This document shows positions 1-8,796 of a stretch of DNA of 64,000 nucleotides, piece by piece. The stretch's first letter is position 1; every line of letters starts with the position of its first letter. The notes under the pieces were generated by a model. It saw only the letters and a list, made by a program, of their open reading frames with translations, was not told the origin of the DNA and searched no databases. A program made the translations under genes and the position numbers. Origin of the DNA: Sphingomonas sp. 28-66-16 (lineage in GTDB: Bacteria; Pseudomonadota; Alphaproteobacteria; Sphingomonadales; Sphingomonadaceae); the NCBI GenBank assembly GCA_002281485.1, contig NCGF01000008.1, positions 1-64,000 on the forward strand, in the 5' to 3' direction.

Positions 1-497
1 CGATCGTGCTGATCGGCCTGATGGGGGTCGGCAAATCCACCGTCGGGCGCCGCCTGGCGGCGCGGCTCGGCTTGCCGTTCGTCGATGCCGACACCGAGAT
101 CGAGCGCGCCGCCGGCATGCCGATCACCGACATCTTCGAGCGCTTTGGCGAGCCCTATTTCCGCGATGGCGAGCGCCGCGTGATCGCCCGGCTGATCGAC
201 GGCAGGCCGAAGATCATCGCCACCGGCGGCGGCGCCTTCATCAATGAAGACACCCGCCAGCTGATTCTGGATGAGGCGCTCGCGATCTGGCTCGATGCGA
301 GTCCGGCGGTGCTCGCCGAGCGTGTGCGCCGTCGCGACACCCGCCCCTTGCTGCGCAACCGGGACCCCGAAGAAGTGCTCGCCGAGCTCGCAAAGACGCG
401 CAACCCGATCTACGCGCTGGCGCCGATCCACATATCGAGCCATCACGCGCCGCACGAATCGGCGGTCAACGCCATCATGAAGGCCATCGGCAAGTGA
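1..497 (+). CDS. aroK: Shikimate kinase (5' end outside window)
   Basis: Phosphorylates shikimate at the 3-hydroxyl with ATP, a step of the chorismate pathway in the cytoplasm. The reading frame is already open at the left edge; the first visible in-frame GTG (position 6) is only the residue before the Walker A motif GLMGVGKST, so the true start lies upstream. Visible family features are the DADTEIE stretch, the RFGEPYFRDGE shikimate-binding region, GGGAF and the lid arginine in RDTRPLL. The C terminus is complete. The stop overlaps the aroB start by 4 bp (GTGA), so the two consecutive aromatic pathway enzymes are translationally coupled, a common pairing in alphaproteobacteria. Confidence 0.95.
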   Translation, partial: IVLIGLMGVGKSTVGRRLAARLGLPFVDADTEIERAAGMPITDIFERFGEPYFRDGERRVIARLIDGRPKIIATGGGAFINEDTRQLILDEALAIWLDASPAVLAERVRRRDTRPLLRNRDPEEVLAELAKTRNPIYALAPIHISSHHAPHESAVNAIMKAIGK

Positions 498-1594
498 TCG
501 ACATCCCCGTTGAGCTCGGCGACCGTCGCTACCCGGTGCTCATCGAGCCCGGAATATTGGCAGACGCCGCCACCTGGCTGGCGCCGATCGCGCGCGGTCG
601 CCCGATGCCGATCGTCACCGATAGCAACGTATCGGCGCACGCCGCGACGCTCGACGCGGCGCTGTCGGCAGCCGGGATCGCGACGGCGTCGATCGTGCTG
701 GCCCCCGGCGAGGGGAGCAAGAACTGGCCGACGCTCGAATTTCTGGTCGAGCGGCTGCTCGCGCTGGGGGTCGAGCGCAGCGATCATGTCATCGCGGTCG
801 GCGGCGGCGTGATCGGCGATCTGGTGGGGTTCGCTTGCGCGATCCTCAAGCGCGGCTGCCGCTTCGTCCAGGTGCCGACGACTTTGCTCGCGCAGGTCGA
901 CTCCTCGGTCGGCGGCAAAACCGCGATCAACAGCCGGGCGGGCAAGAATCTGGTCGGCGCGTTCCACCAGCCCGCACTGGTGCTGATCGATCCCGATACG
1001 CTCGCGACTTTGCCGCCGCGTCAATTGCGGGCGGGCTATGCCGAAGTCGTGAAATATGGCCTGATCGACGACGCCGATTTCTTCGCCTGGTGCGAGCTGC
1101 ACGGCGCGGCGCTGCTGGCGGGCGACGGCGCGGCCCGGCAATATGCGATTGCCCACAGCGTCGCCGCCAAGGCCCGGATCGTCGCCGCCGACGAGCGCGA
1201 AACCACCGGCCAGCGCGCCCTGCTGAACCTCGGCCACACCTTTGGGCATGCACTCGAGGCCGCGACCGGTTTTTCGGACCGGCTGCTCCACGGTGAAGGC
1301 GTCGCCGCCGGCATGGCACTCGCCTTCGCCTATTCGGCGGATCGCGGCCTGTGCCCTGCCGGGGCCGCAGCGAGGGTCGCTGCCCATCTACGCGCGGTCG
1401 GGCTACCCGATGGCCTCGCGGCTGCGGGAATCGACGCGAGCGGCGCGGCGTTGGTCGAGCATATGCGCCACGATAAGAAAATGGCGGGCGGCACCCTGCC
1501 CTTCCTGCTCGCGTGCGGCATCGGCGAGAGCTATCTCGACGGCTCGGTCGACCTCGCCGATGTCGAGCGCTTTCTCGACGCACAGCCGCGCTAG
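494..1594 (+). CDS. aroB: 3-dehydroquinate synthase
   Basis: Converts DAHP to 3-dehydroquinate (NAD and divalent metal dependent), the second step of the shikimate pathway. The protein has 366 residues, normal for AroB. The sequence shows [11 protein letters not shown] (NAD binding), the signature [12 protein letters not shown] with the following [10 protein letters not shown], and the histidine-rich metal-site segments [11 protein letters not shown] and [11 protein letters not shown]. The GTG start is chosen because it gives the 4-bp overlap with aroK and the first residues (MIDIPVELG) match the family's start. Confidence 0.97.
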   Translation: MIDIPVELGDRRYPVLIEPGILADAATWLAPIARGRPMPIVTDSNVSAHAATLDAALSAAGIATASIVLAPGEGSKNWPTLEFLVERLLALGVERSDHVIAVGGGVIGDLVGFACAILKRGCRFVQVPTTLLAQVDSSVGGKTAINSRAGKNLVGAFHQPALVLIDPDTLATLPPRQLRAGYAEVVKYGLIDDADFFAWCELHGAALLAGDGAARQYAIAHSVAAKARIVAADERETTGQRALLNLGHTFGHALEAATGFSDRLLHGEGVAAGMALAFAYSADRGLCPAGAAARVAAHLRAVGLPDGLAAAGIDASGAALVEHMRHDKKMAGGTLPFLLACGIGESYLDGSVDLADVERFLDAQPR

Positions 1595-1598
1595 CCCG

Positions 1599-1751
1599 GT
1601 GCCCCGCGGCGTCGCCAAGGCCAATCTGCCGAGCAAGCTCTGCCCCGTCTGCGAGCGACCGTTCACCTGGCGCAAGAAATGGGAGCGGGACTGGGAGACG
1701 GTCGTCTATTGTTCGGATCGTTGCCGCTCGGCTGCAAAATCCAAGCGTTGA
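1599..1751 (+). CDS. DUF2256 family small zinc-ribbon-like protein
   Basis: A 50-residue basic protein with two CxxC-type pairs (CPVC and CSDRC) around a WRKKWERDW core, which is the DUF2256 pattern; no biochemical function is established. I place the start at the GTG 4 bp after the aroB stop, which gives the usual length. DUF2256 genes are often found beside, or fused to, photolyase/cryptochrome genes. Here the photolyase lies 1.3 kb away on the opposite strand, with a cyclopropane synthase between. A role linked to photolyase is inference from neighbourhood only. It ends 15 bp before the convergent stop of the cfa-like gene. Confidence 0.8.
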   Translation: MPRGVAKANLPSKLCPVCERPFTWRKKWERDWETVVYCSDRCRSAAKSKR

Positions 1752-1766
1752 CGATCGCGCTGTCCG

Positions 1767-3005
1767 CTAGCGTTTGACCAGCGTCACCTGGGCGACATCT
1801 ATGCCGCCACCACGAAACCCGCCTTCGCAATACATCAAGTAAAAACGCCATAGATTGATGAATTCGGGGGTGAATTTACCGGGCACGGCACCGCGCTCGA
1901 TCGCTTCCTCGAACGCCATTCGCCAGCGACGCAGCGTTTCGGCGTAATCGGCGCCGAAGCGACGCTGATCCTGCCAGTCGAGGCCATGCTGTTCCGCGAG
2001 TGCGCGGAAGCGGCTTTCCGACAGCAGCATGCCGCCCGGAAAGACAAAGCGCTGGATGAAATCGACGTTGCGCGCATAACGATCGAAGATTGCATCATCG
2101 ATCGCGATATACTGGATCGCCGCCCGCCCGCCGGGCTTGAGCGCGCGGGCGATCGCCGCGAGGTAATCGGGCCAATAGGCCTGGCCGACCGCCTCGACCA
2201 TCTCGATGCTGGCGATGGCGTCATAGCGCCCCGTGACGTCACGATAATCGGTGAGGCTGACGCGGACCCCGGCAAGGTCGAGCCGATCGCAGCGCGCGAC
2301 GACGGCGTGCTGCTGTTCGGCCGACAAGGTGATCGCATGGACGCGCCGCCCCGCCTGTGCGGCAATCTCGACGAAGGAGCCCCATCCGCAGCCGATTTCG
2401 AGGATCTCGTCCCCCGGCGCGGTTGCGGTGCGCTCGAGAATCGCGGCGAGCTTGCGGCGTTGCGCGGTCTCGAGCGACTCGCCGGGCGCGGCAAACAGGG
2501 CGCTCGAATAGCTCAGCGTCGGATCGAGCCAGAGCCCATAGAAATCGTTGCCGAGATCGTAATGCGCCGCGATGTTCCGCCGCGCGCCGGCGCGGCTGTT
2601 GCGATGCCCGCGATTGATCGCCTGGCGAATGCGGCGGCCCAGCCCGCGCGACCGGCCCGCGTCCCCCAGTGTCAGCCGGTTGCGCATGAACAGGTCGAAC
2701 AGCACGACCGGATCGGGGCTCGACCATTCGCGCTCGGCCCAGGCGACATACCAACCCGCCGAGCCGCCATTGGCGAGCCGGATCAGCGCGCGCCAGCTGG
2801 CGACATCGACTCGCGCCGCCGGCCCCGGCGCGCGCCCGCCGAGCAGCCGCTGCGATCCGTCGGGCAGGCTGAGCTCGATCGAGCCGCTTGCCAGCCCGGC
2901 GTCGATGCGATCGAGCGCCTTGTGAAAAAAGGCGGCGAACACGCCCAGCCAGCCGGCTTTGCGTCGCCTCGCGGGTTGCTCCGCAGCCCATTGATGTGCG
3001 TTCAT
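1767..3005 (-). CDS. cfa: Cyclopropane-fatty-acyl-phospholipid synthase family methyltransferase
   Basis: SAM-dependent enzyme that methylenates unsaturated acyl chains in membrane phospholipids, or a close relative (COG2230). The 412-residue protein has the class I SAM motif ILEIGCGWGSF near residue 200, a preceding LSYSSALF segment typical of the family, IEMVEAVG and FIQRFVFPGG further on. The N-terminal 130 residues form the variable family-specific domain. The ATG start is preceded by AGGGTAGG. It lies 31 bp downstream of the photolyase gene on the same strand and is probably cotranscribed; phr and cfa are co-regulated in photo-oxidative stress regulons of other alphaproteobacteria (known there, inferred here). 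Confidence 0.88.
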   Translation of the reverse strand: MNAHQWAAEQPARRRKAGWLGVFAAFFHKALDRIDAGLASGSIELSLPDGSQRLLGGRAPGPAARVDVASWRALIRLANGGSAGWYVAWAEREWSSPDPVVLFDLFMRNRLTLGDAGRSRGLGRRIRQAINRGHRNSRAGARRNIAAHYDLGNDFYGLWLDPTLSYSSALFAAPGESLETAQRRKLAAILERTATAPGDEILEIGCGWGSFVEIAAQAGRRVHAITLSAEQQHAVVARCDRLDLAGVRVSLTDYRDVTGRYDAIASIEMVEAVGQAYWPDYLAAIARALKPGGRAAIQYIAIDDAIFDRYARNVDFIQRFVFPGGMLLSESRFRALAEQHGLDWQDQRRFGADYAETLRRWRMAFEEAIERGAVPGKFTPEFINLWRFYLMYCEGGFRGGGIDVAQVTLVKR

Positions 3006-3036
3006 CGCCTACCCTGCTGCCGGCCCCGCATCGCGC

Positions 3037-4410
3037 CTAGCCTATTTTCTTGACCGCTTCGAGAGCGCGTGCACGGGCCTCTCGGTGGCCGATGCGTTTT
3101 GGCGGATAGTCGCGCGGGCGGCAGCCGGCATCGTCGGGATCGTGGATGACGGCATCGCCGAGGCTGGCCAGTTCGGGCACCCAGCGCCGGATATAGTCCG
3201 CAGCATCGAATTTGGCCGACTGGCTGAGCGGCGCCATGATCCGCACGAACATGTTCGAATCGACCCCCGTCCCGGCATTCCACTGCCAGTTGACGGCATT
3301 CGACGCATAATCGGCGTCGACCAGCGTATCCCAGAACCAGCGCTCGCCCGCACGCCAATCGATCAGCAGGTGTTTGATCAGGAAGTTCGCGGTGATCATC
3401 CGCACGCGATTGTGCATCCAGCCGGTCGCCCACAGCTGGCGCATGCCGGCATCGACGATCGGGTAGCCGGTCTGGCCCTGTTGCCATGACGCCAGGTCGG
3501 CCTGCGCGTCGGCGCCGTCGCGCCAGGGAAAGGTGTCGAAGGTCGAGCGGGCGTTGGCCGATCCGTAATCGGGAAACTGGCCGATCACATTCTGCGCATA
3601 GTCGCGCCAGCCAAGCTCGCCGAGGAACTTGTCGACCGATCCCCCGGCACCGCGCGTCGCGTGCCAGACGGTCGCGGGCGACATCTCGCCGAAATGGAGG
3701 TGCGGCGAGAGCCGCGAACTTCCCTCGATCGACGGCAGATTGCGGCGCTCCTCATAGGTGGCGGCACGATCGAGGAAAGCATCGATTCGGGCGCGCGCGC
3801 CCGCCTCGCCGGGGCGCCATTCGTCGCGAAACCCGCAGGCCCAGTCCGGCTGCGTCGGCAGCAACGCCCATTGCTCGAGCCGATCGCTCGCCGGCCAATC
3901 CGCGGGCGACCCGATCGCTTCGGGACGCGGCAGCGGTGTCGCCGGCGGCATCGTCGCCTGCAATGCCCGCCAGAACGGGGTGTAGATCTTGTACTGCCCA
4001 CCGGCGCCGGTGGTGATCGATCCCGGCGGCGCCAGATAATTGCCGTCATGGAGGACGAGATCGAGCCGCCTGGCCAAAGCGCCCTGCGCGTGCCGCCACC
4101 ACGGCTCGTAGTGGCGGATCGCGTGCACGCGGGTCGCGCCCGCCGCTTCGGCGAGCGCCGCAAGCACCTCGTCCGACTTGCCCCGCCGCAGAATCAGCCG
4201 CGATCCCAGCCCATGCAGATCCCGATCGAGACTTGTCAGGCTGTGATGCAACCACCAGCGCGCGGCGGCGCCCATCTTTCGATGCTTTGGTGTCGCATCG
4301 TCGAGCACATAGACGGGTATTACCGGTCCCTCGCGCACCGCCGCCGACAAAGCGGCCTGATCGGCAAGCCGGAGATCGCGGCGGAACCAGAGGATGACGG
4401 GCGCGGTCAT
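3037..4410 (-). CDS. phrB: Deoxyribodipyrimidine photolyase
   Basis: Blue-light enzyme that splits cyclobutane pyrimidine dimers using reduced FAD. The protein begins with a Rossmann antenna domain (LWFRRDLRL) and ends with the FAD-binding helical domain: SRLSPHLHFGEMSP, then WQWNAGTGVDSNMF and AKFDAADYIRRWVPEL, all characteristic of class I photolyases. About 457 residues, normal length. I chose the ATG giving MTAPVILWF; an in-frame TTG at 4422 would add four residues and cannot be excluded. Neighbours are the cfa-like gene downstream and a divergently expressed hydrolase region upstream. DASH-type cryptochromes are less likely given the length and motifs. Confidence 0.93.
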   Translation of the reverse strand: MTAPVILWFRRDLRLADQAALSAAVREGPVIPVYVLDDATPKHRKMGAAARWWLHHSLTSLDRDLHGLGSRLILRRGKSDEVLAALAEAAGATRVHAIRHYEPWWRHAQGALARRLDLVLHDGNYLAPPGSITTGAGGQYKIYTPFWRALQATMPPATPLPRPEAIGSPADWPASDRLEQWALLPTQPDWACGFRDEWRPGEAGARARIDAFLDRAATYEERRNLPSIEGSSRLSPHLHFGEMSPATVWHATRGAGGSVDKFLGELGWRDYAQNVIGQFPDYGSANARSTFDTFPWRDGADAQADLASWQQGQTGYPIVDAGMRQLWATGWMHNRVRMITANFLIKHLLIDWRAGERWFWDTLVDADYASNAVNWQWNAGTGVDSNMFVRIMAPLSQSAKFDAADYIRRWVPELASLGDAVIHDPDDAGCRPRDYPPKRIGHREARARALEAVKKIG

Positions 4411-4512
4411 TTCCGGCAGCAATCGCTTTGGCGCCCGGCCGCATTCTGGCGAGGCGCCGGTCCGGGAAACGCGGTCGCCAACATTTTGTCTCGGCTCAAC
4501 ATCAAGGCCGCT

Positions 4513-5466
4513 CTAAGGCTGCGCCGGGCGCAACCCAAGCGGGAAAATGCCGTGCCCGCCAGCGCTCGCGCCTGCGAACGCCGCACCGAGCGTGAGGATC
4601 GAGGAGACGTGGCGTTCGGCCACCTCCATGGCGTCATGACCATAGCCGCCGCCAAGCGTGCTCGCGAGCGGAATTCCGCGGGTCGTGGCGAGGCGCGCGA
4701 TCAGGCGCTCGCGATCCGCGAGACCGGCATGGGTCAGCCTCAGCCTGCCGAGCCGGTCGCCCTCGAACGGATCGACGCCGGCCTGATAGAGGATCAGCTG
4801 CGGCCGATAAGCGTCGATCATCGGCACGAGCGTTTCGGTGAGCCGATCGAGATAGGCCGCGTCGCCGATACCATCGGGCAGCGCGACATCGAGGGTCGAG
4901 CGCGCCTTGCGGACCGGGAAATTCTTGTCGGCATGGATCGAATAGGTAGCGATGCCGGGCCTGCCTGCGGTGAGCATCGCGGTGCCATCGCCCTGGTGAA
5001 CGTCGCAGTCGACGATCAGCACCCGGGCGACGACTCGCTCTTCGACCAGCCGGACCGCCGTGATCGCGAGATCGTTGAAGACGCAAAACCCGGCGCCGGT
5101 ATCGGCGAGCGCATGATGGCTGCCGCCGGCGCTGTTCGCCGCAAAGCCGCGCTCGAGCGCGAGCGTCGCCGCCAGCCAGGTGCCGCCGGGCACGGATTGC
5201 GCCCGGCGCGCCACCTGCGGGGTGACGGGAAAGCCGATCCGGCGTTCCTTGGCGGCGGGCACGCGCGCCTCGAGCACTTCGGCGACATAATCGGGATCAT
5301 GGACCGCCTCGAGCCATGCGCGCGGCATCGGTGCGGGGAGATGCCAGTCGATCGGCGAAGCGCTTGCGACGAGCAGATCGCGGACCAGACCGTTCTTGTT
5401 CCACTGATAAGTCGAGTGCGCCGGTGCCGGCGCGACGTAATCGGGGTGATGGACGACAGCGAACAC
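4513..5466 (-). CDS. Histone deacetylase family protein (zinc amidohydrolase)
   Basis: Class II HDAC-like/acetylpolyamine amidohydrolase family member of 317 residues. Visible signatures are GGSHHALADTGAGF (tandem active-site histidines), FNDLAI, the metal-binding DCDVHQGDGT with HADKNFP after it, the late aspartate region QAGVDPFEGDRLG, and GGGYG near the C terminus. Bacterial members deacetylate small molecules or proteins; the substrate cannot be told from sequence. I place the start at GTG 5466, which gives the usual N terminus (MFAVVHHPDY) and leaves 54 bp to the divergent gene; an in-frame ATG at 5502 would add 12 residues and leave only 18 bp. No other protein gene is closely linked on this strand. 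Confidence 0.88.
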   Translation of the reverse strand: MFAVVHHPDYVAPAPAHSTYQWNKNGLVRDLLVASASPIDWHLPAPMPRAWLEAVHDPDYVAEVLEARVPAAKERRIGFPVTPQVARRAQSVPGGTWLAATLALERGFAANSAGGSHHALADTGAGFCVFNDLAITAVRLVEERVVARVLIVDCDVHQGDGTAMLTAGRPGIATYSIHADKNFPVRKARSTLDVALPDGIGDAAYLDRLTETLVPMIDAYRPQLILYQAGVDPFEGDRLGRLRLTHAGLADRERLIARLATTRGIPLASTLGGGYGHDAMEVAERHVSSILTLGAAFAGASAGGHGIFPLGLRPAQP

Positions 5467-5520
5467 GCGTCTTAGGTAGGGGCCGCGGCGGCGAAACGCC
5501 ATATTGCCAGGAGAGACTGC

Positions 5521-6468
5521 ATGACCGAGCATTACACCCGCCCCGACGTCGCGCAGTTCCTCGCCTTCCTGAACGCGATGCCCGGCCCCAAGATGCACGA
5601 ACTGCCCGCCGAGATGGGCCGCGCCATCTATGTCGCCAGCAAGGATGCCGCCGATCTCGAGGTGGGTGACCTCGCGGTGAGTCGCGACCTGGCCGCGCCA
5701 GGACCGGCGGGCGACATTCCGTTGCGGCTGTTCGATGCCCGCGCCGACCGCGGAGCAGGACCGGCGCTGGTGTTCTTCCATGGCGGCGGCTTCGTGATCG
5801 GCAATCTCGATACCCATGCCGGTATCTGCGCGGAAATGGCGCGCGAACTCGATCTGCCGGTGATCGCGGTCGATTATCGGCTCGCGCCCGAAAATCCGTT
5901 TCCGGCGGCGCCCGATGATTGCGAGGCGGTCGCCCGATGGGTCGCGAGCAGCCCCGCCGCGCTTGGCTTCGCGGTCACCGGCCTGGTGCTGTCGGGCGAC
6001 AGCGCGGGCGGCGCGCTGACCATCGTCACCGCGATGGCGCTGCGCGATGCGCCTGCCGAGGTGCCGGTGATCGCGCAATTCCCGATCTACCCCACGGTCG
6101 ACCGTGCCGAGGCCTATGCCTCGTTCGAGCATTTCGGCGAGGGGCGGTTGCTGACCAAAGACAGCATGACGTGGTTCGACAAGGCCTATGCCGCTGATGT
6201 CGCGCATTGGCGAGGGTCGCCGCTGAGCGGGGCGCATCATGACATGCCGCCGACGCTGGTGATGACCGCCGGACTCGATCCGCTGCGCGACCAGGGCCGC
6301 GCCTATGCCGCCGCGCTGATCGCCGAAGGGGTCCCGACGGTATACCGCGAGGCAGTCGGCAACATCCATGGCTTCGTGACGCTGCGCAAAGCCATCCCCT
6401 CCAGCCAGCAGGACGTCGCGGGGGCGCTCGCGGTGCTCAAGGGCATGATCGCCGAAGCGACCGCATGA
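5521..6468 (+). CDS. Alpha/beta hydrolase, hormone-sensitive-lipase-like esterase
   Basis: Carboxylesterase-type hydrolase of 315 residues (family IV/HSL). It shows the oxyanion motif HGGGF, the nucleophile elbow GDSAGG, and the late acid (TAGLDPLRDQ) and histidine (NIHGFVTL) in the expected order. No signal peptide, so probably cytoplasmic. The ATG has a good Shine-Dalgarno (CAGGAGAG). The stop overlaps the rppH start by 4 bp. The natural substrate is unknown; these enzymes act on short acyl esters. Confidence 0.9.
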   Translation: MTEHYTRPDVAQFLAFLNAMPGPKMHELPAEMGRAIYVASKDAADLEVGDLAVSRDLAAPGPAGDIPLRLFDARADRGAGPALVFFHGGGFVIGNLDTHAGICAEMARELDLPVIAVDYRLAPENPFPAAPDDCEAVARWVASSPAALGFAVTGLVLSGDSAGGALTIVTAMALRDAPAEVPVIAQFPIYPTVDRAEAYASFEHFGEGRLLTKDSMTWFDKAYAADVAHWRGSPLSGAHHDMPPTLVMTAGLDPLRDQGRAYAAALIAEGVPTVYREAVGNIHGFVTLRKAIPSSQQDVAGALAVLKGMIAEATA

Positions 6469-6953
6469 GCCAGCCCGACGACCTGCCCTACCGGCCCTGT
6501 GCGGGGATGATGATCGCCAATCCGCAGGGCCAGCTGTTCGTCGGATTGCGCATCGACACCAAGGCCGAGGCATGGCAACTCCCGCAGGGCGGCATCGATG
6601 ACGGCGAGGAAGCAGCGGCAGCGGCGCTGCGCGAACTCGGCGAGGAAACCGGCATCGCGCCCCGTCACGTGACGTTGATCGCCGAGGCACCGGGCGAATA
6701 TTTCTACGATCTGCCCCCCGAGCTGATCGGCAGGATGTGGAAGGGCAAGTGGCGCGGGCAGCGCATGCGCTGGTTTCTCTACCGATTTCTCGGGCAAGAC
6801 AGCGATATCGACATCGCCACCGCGCATCAGGAATTCCGCGCCTGGCGCTGGGCCGATCCGGACGAGGTGATCGCGCTGGCAGTGCCGTTCAAGCGCGACA
6901 TCTACGCCGCGGTGTTCAGGGAACTCGGCCCGCATCTCCGCCCGGCCGACTAG
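6465..6953 (+). CDS. rppH: RNA pyrophosphohydrolase (Nudix)
   Basis: Removes pyrophosphate from the 5' triphosphate end of mRNA and so primes decay by RNases. The 162-residue protein carries a full Nudix box: GGIDDGEE, then RELGEETGI. The N terminus YRPCAGMMIAN and the LPQGGID context match RppH/NudH rather than ADP-ribose or dNTP pyrophosphatases; WKGKWRGQRMRWFLYRF is also typical. It starts inside the stop of the preceding esterase gene (ATGA overlap), so the two are cotranscribed, although no functional link is obvious. Confidence 0.92.
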   Translation: MSQPDDLPYRPCAGMMIANPQGQLFVGLRIDTKAEAWQLPQGGIDDGEEAAAAALRELGEETGIAPRHVTLIAEAPGEYFYDLPPELIGRMWKGKWRGQRMRWFLYRFLGQDSDIDIATAHQEFRAWRWADPDEVIALAVPFKRDIYAAVFRELGPHLRPAD

Positions 6954-6960
6954 CGGGCGC

Positions 6961-7428
6961 TCAGTAGGGCTTGGCCACCATCAGCCACACGGCGGCGACC
7001 AGCGGCACCGTGCCGATCAGCCCCCAGACGATCCAGTTGCGGCTGTCGCGCTTATAGGCCTCGGGAATCGTGCCGCCCCGCGCAAAGGTCTTGGCGACCT
7101 TGGCCTGGCGAATCTGGATCGGCACCAGCAGGCACAGCCAGATCGTGCCGGCGACCGCGAACATCACCTGGCTCCAGATCAGCCAGCCCGAGCCGAACGG
7201 GCTGACCCCGGCGATCCACAGCGCCCCATAGCCACCACCGATCGTCAGGATGATGCCCCAGAAGGTCAGGCTCCAGTCGGTGATCGTCACCAGCCGCTGG
7301 GCGAAGCCGACGATCAGCGGATTGCCCGTACGATCGGCGAAGACCTTCCAGAACGCCGTCGCGGTGATGTTGCCCATCAACATCACGATGCCGGTAATGT
7401 GAAGAAACTTCGCGATGTCATAGGCCAT
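6961..7428 (-). CDS. DUF2269 family integral membrane protein
   Basis: 155 residues with four hydrophobic segments: around residues 5-25, 52-75, 85-105 and 132-152. The N terminus MAYDIAKFLHITGIVMLMGN and the pattern of helices resemble the DUF2269 family of predicted inner membrane proteins, which has no known function. It is convergent with rppH, its stop lying 7 bp from the rppH stop, and its start is 159 bp from the divergent M20 hydrolase gene. I cannot assign a substrate or partner. Confidence 0.8.
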   Translation of the reverse strand: MAYDIAKFLHITGIVMLMGNITATAFWKVFADRTGNPLIVGFAQRLVTITDWSLTFWGIILTIGGGYGALWIAGVSPFGSGWLIWSQVMFAVAGTIWLCLLVPIQIRQAKVAKTFARGGTIPEAYKRDSRNWIVWGLIGTVPLVAAVWLMVAKPY

Positions 7429-7587
7429 GGGCGCGCTTCAAGCGGCTGCCCGGGGCGGCGTCAAGAGCAGGTTTTGCCACATCGTTGTCGGTCGCCGGTC
7501 CTCGCCGTTGCGGCCGATCGCGCCGGAAAGCCCTAATTCGATGCCAATTCGGTGGAGAAGCGCGTCCGAAGCGGCTAGACCCCGGCC

Positions 7588-8796
7588 ATGTCGAGCCTTT
7601 CCAATGGCGAACGCGCAGCCGTCGATGTCGCGCGATCGCAGCCGATGCTCGATCAGGTGCTGGCCTGGTCGGCGATCAATTCGGGCACCCGCAATCTCGC
7701 CGGCGTCACCGCAATGGCCGATCGGCTCGCCGATGCCTTCGCCGTGCTGCCCGGAGATGTGGCGCTCGACCCACCCGCGCCGGTGACCGCCGTCCTTGCC
7801 GATGGCAGCCTGACCGAGATCGACCATGGCGCGCATCTGGTGGTGACGGTGCGCGCCGATGCGCCGCGGCAATTGCTGCTGACGGGGCACATGGACACGG
7901 TTTTTCCCGTCGATCACCCGTTCCAGGGAACGCGCTGGCTTGATGACCGCACGCTCAACGGCCCCGGCGTGGCCGACATGAAGGGCGGCATTGCGGTGAT
8001 GCTGGCCGCGCTTGGTGCGATCGAAGCCAGCCCCGTGGCCGCGCAGATCGGCTATCAGGTGATGATCAATTCGGACGAGGAAACCGGGTCGCTCTCGTCG
8101 GCGCCGCTGATCGAGCGGCTCGCGCGCGGCAAGGCGGCGGCGCTCACCTATGAACCGGCGCTCCCCGACGGGACGCTTGCCGGGGCACGCGGCGGCACCG
8201 GCAATTTCTCGATCATCTTCCGCGGCAAGAGCGCGCATGCCGGCCGCAACCCCGAAGACGGTCGCAACGCGCTGGTCGCCGCTGCCGATGTCGCGGTGCG
8301 CCTCAGCCGGGGGCGGACGACGGGCCTGTCGGTCAATCCGGCCCGGATCGAAGGCGGCGGGCCGAACAACGTCGTGCCCGATCTGGCGGTGCTGCGCGTC
8401 AACTTTCGCCCCGCCGGCCCCGACGACATCACCCGTGCCCAGGCTCTGCTCGACGTGACGGTGGCCACCGTCGCCGCCGAGCATGACGTCTCGATCAGCG
8501 TCGAGGGCAGGTTCAACCGGCCACCCAAGCCGCTCGATGCCGGCGCGGAAAAACTGTTCGCGCTCGTCAAGCAGGCCGGCGCCGATCTTGGCCTCGAAAT
8601 CGGCTGGCGCGCGACCGGCGGCGTTTGCGACGGCAACAACATCGCCGCCTGCGGGGTGCCCGTCGTCGATACGATGGGCGCGCGCGGCGGCGCGATCCAT
8701 TCGGCCGACGAATTCCTGCTGGTCGACAGCCTCGCCGAACGCGCGGCGCTTTCGGCGCTGACGATTCTTCGCCTGGCCGAAAGGGGGCATCAGTGA
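7588..8796 (+). CDS. M20 family metallopeptidase/amidohydrolase linked to astAB
   Basis: 402-residue zinc hydrolase of the glutamate carboxypeptidase/ArgE-DapE-like group. Metal-site motifs are in order: TGHMDTVF (His about 101, Asp about 103), GPGVADMKGG, NSDEETGS with the catalytic glutamate pair, and a late histidine in GGAIHSADEF; the middle segment KSAHAGRNPEDGRNA is the dimerisation domain histidine region. No signal peptide. Its stop overlaps the astA start (GTGA), so it belongs to the arginine succinyltransferase operon. A plausible inference is that it hydrolyses an N-succinyl amino acid, standing in for the unrelated desuccinylase AstE, but the sequence alone does not prove this. 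Confidence 0.85.
   Translation: MSSLSNGERAAVDVARSQPMLDQVLAWSAINSGTRNLAGVTAMADRLADAFAVLPGDVALDPPAPVTAVLADGSLTEIDHGAHLVVTVRADAPRQLLLTGHMDTVFPVDHPFQGTRWLDDRTLNGPGVADMKGGIAVMLAALGAIEASPVAAQIGYQVMINSDEETGSLSSAPLIERLARGKAAALTYEPALPDGTLAGARGGTGNFSIIFRGKSAHAGRNPEDGRNALVAAADVAVRLSRGRTTGLSVNPARIEGGGPNNVVPDLAVLRVNFRPAGPDDITRAQALLDVTVATVAAEHDVSISVEGRFNRPPKPLDAGAEKLFALVKQAGADLGLEIGWRATGGVCDGNNIAACGVPVVDTMGARGGAIHSADEFLLVDSLAERAALSALTILRLAERGHQ

Noticed and set aside
3661-5475. 604-codon plus-strand open frame across phrB and the HDAC gene
   Set aside because: Both minus-strand proteins have clear active-site motifs; the plus-strand translation is low complexity.
5467-6690. N-terminal extension of the HDAC frame through the esterase and rppH genes
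   Set aside because: The extension is antisense to two well supported genes and has no family similarity.
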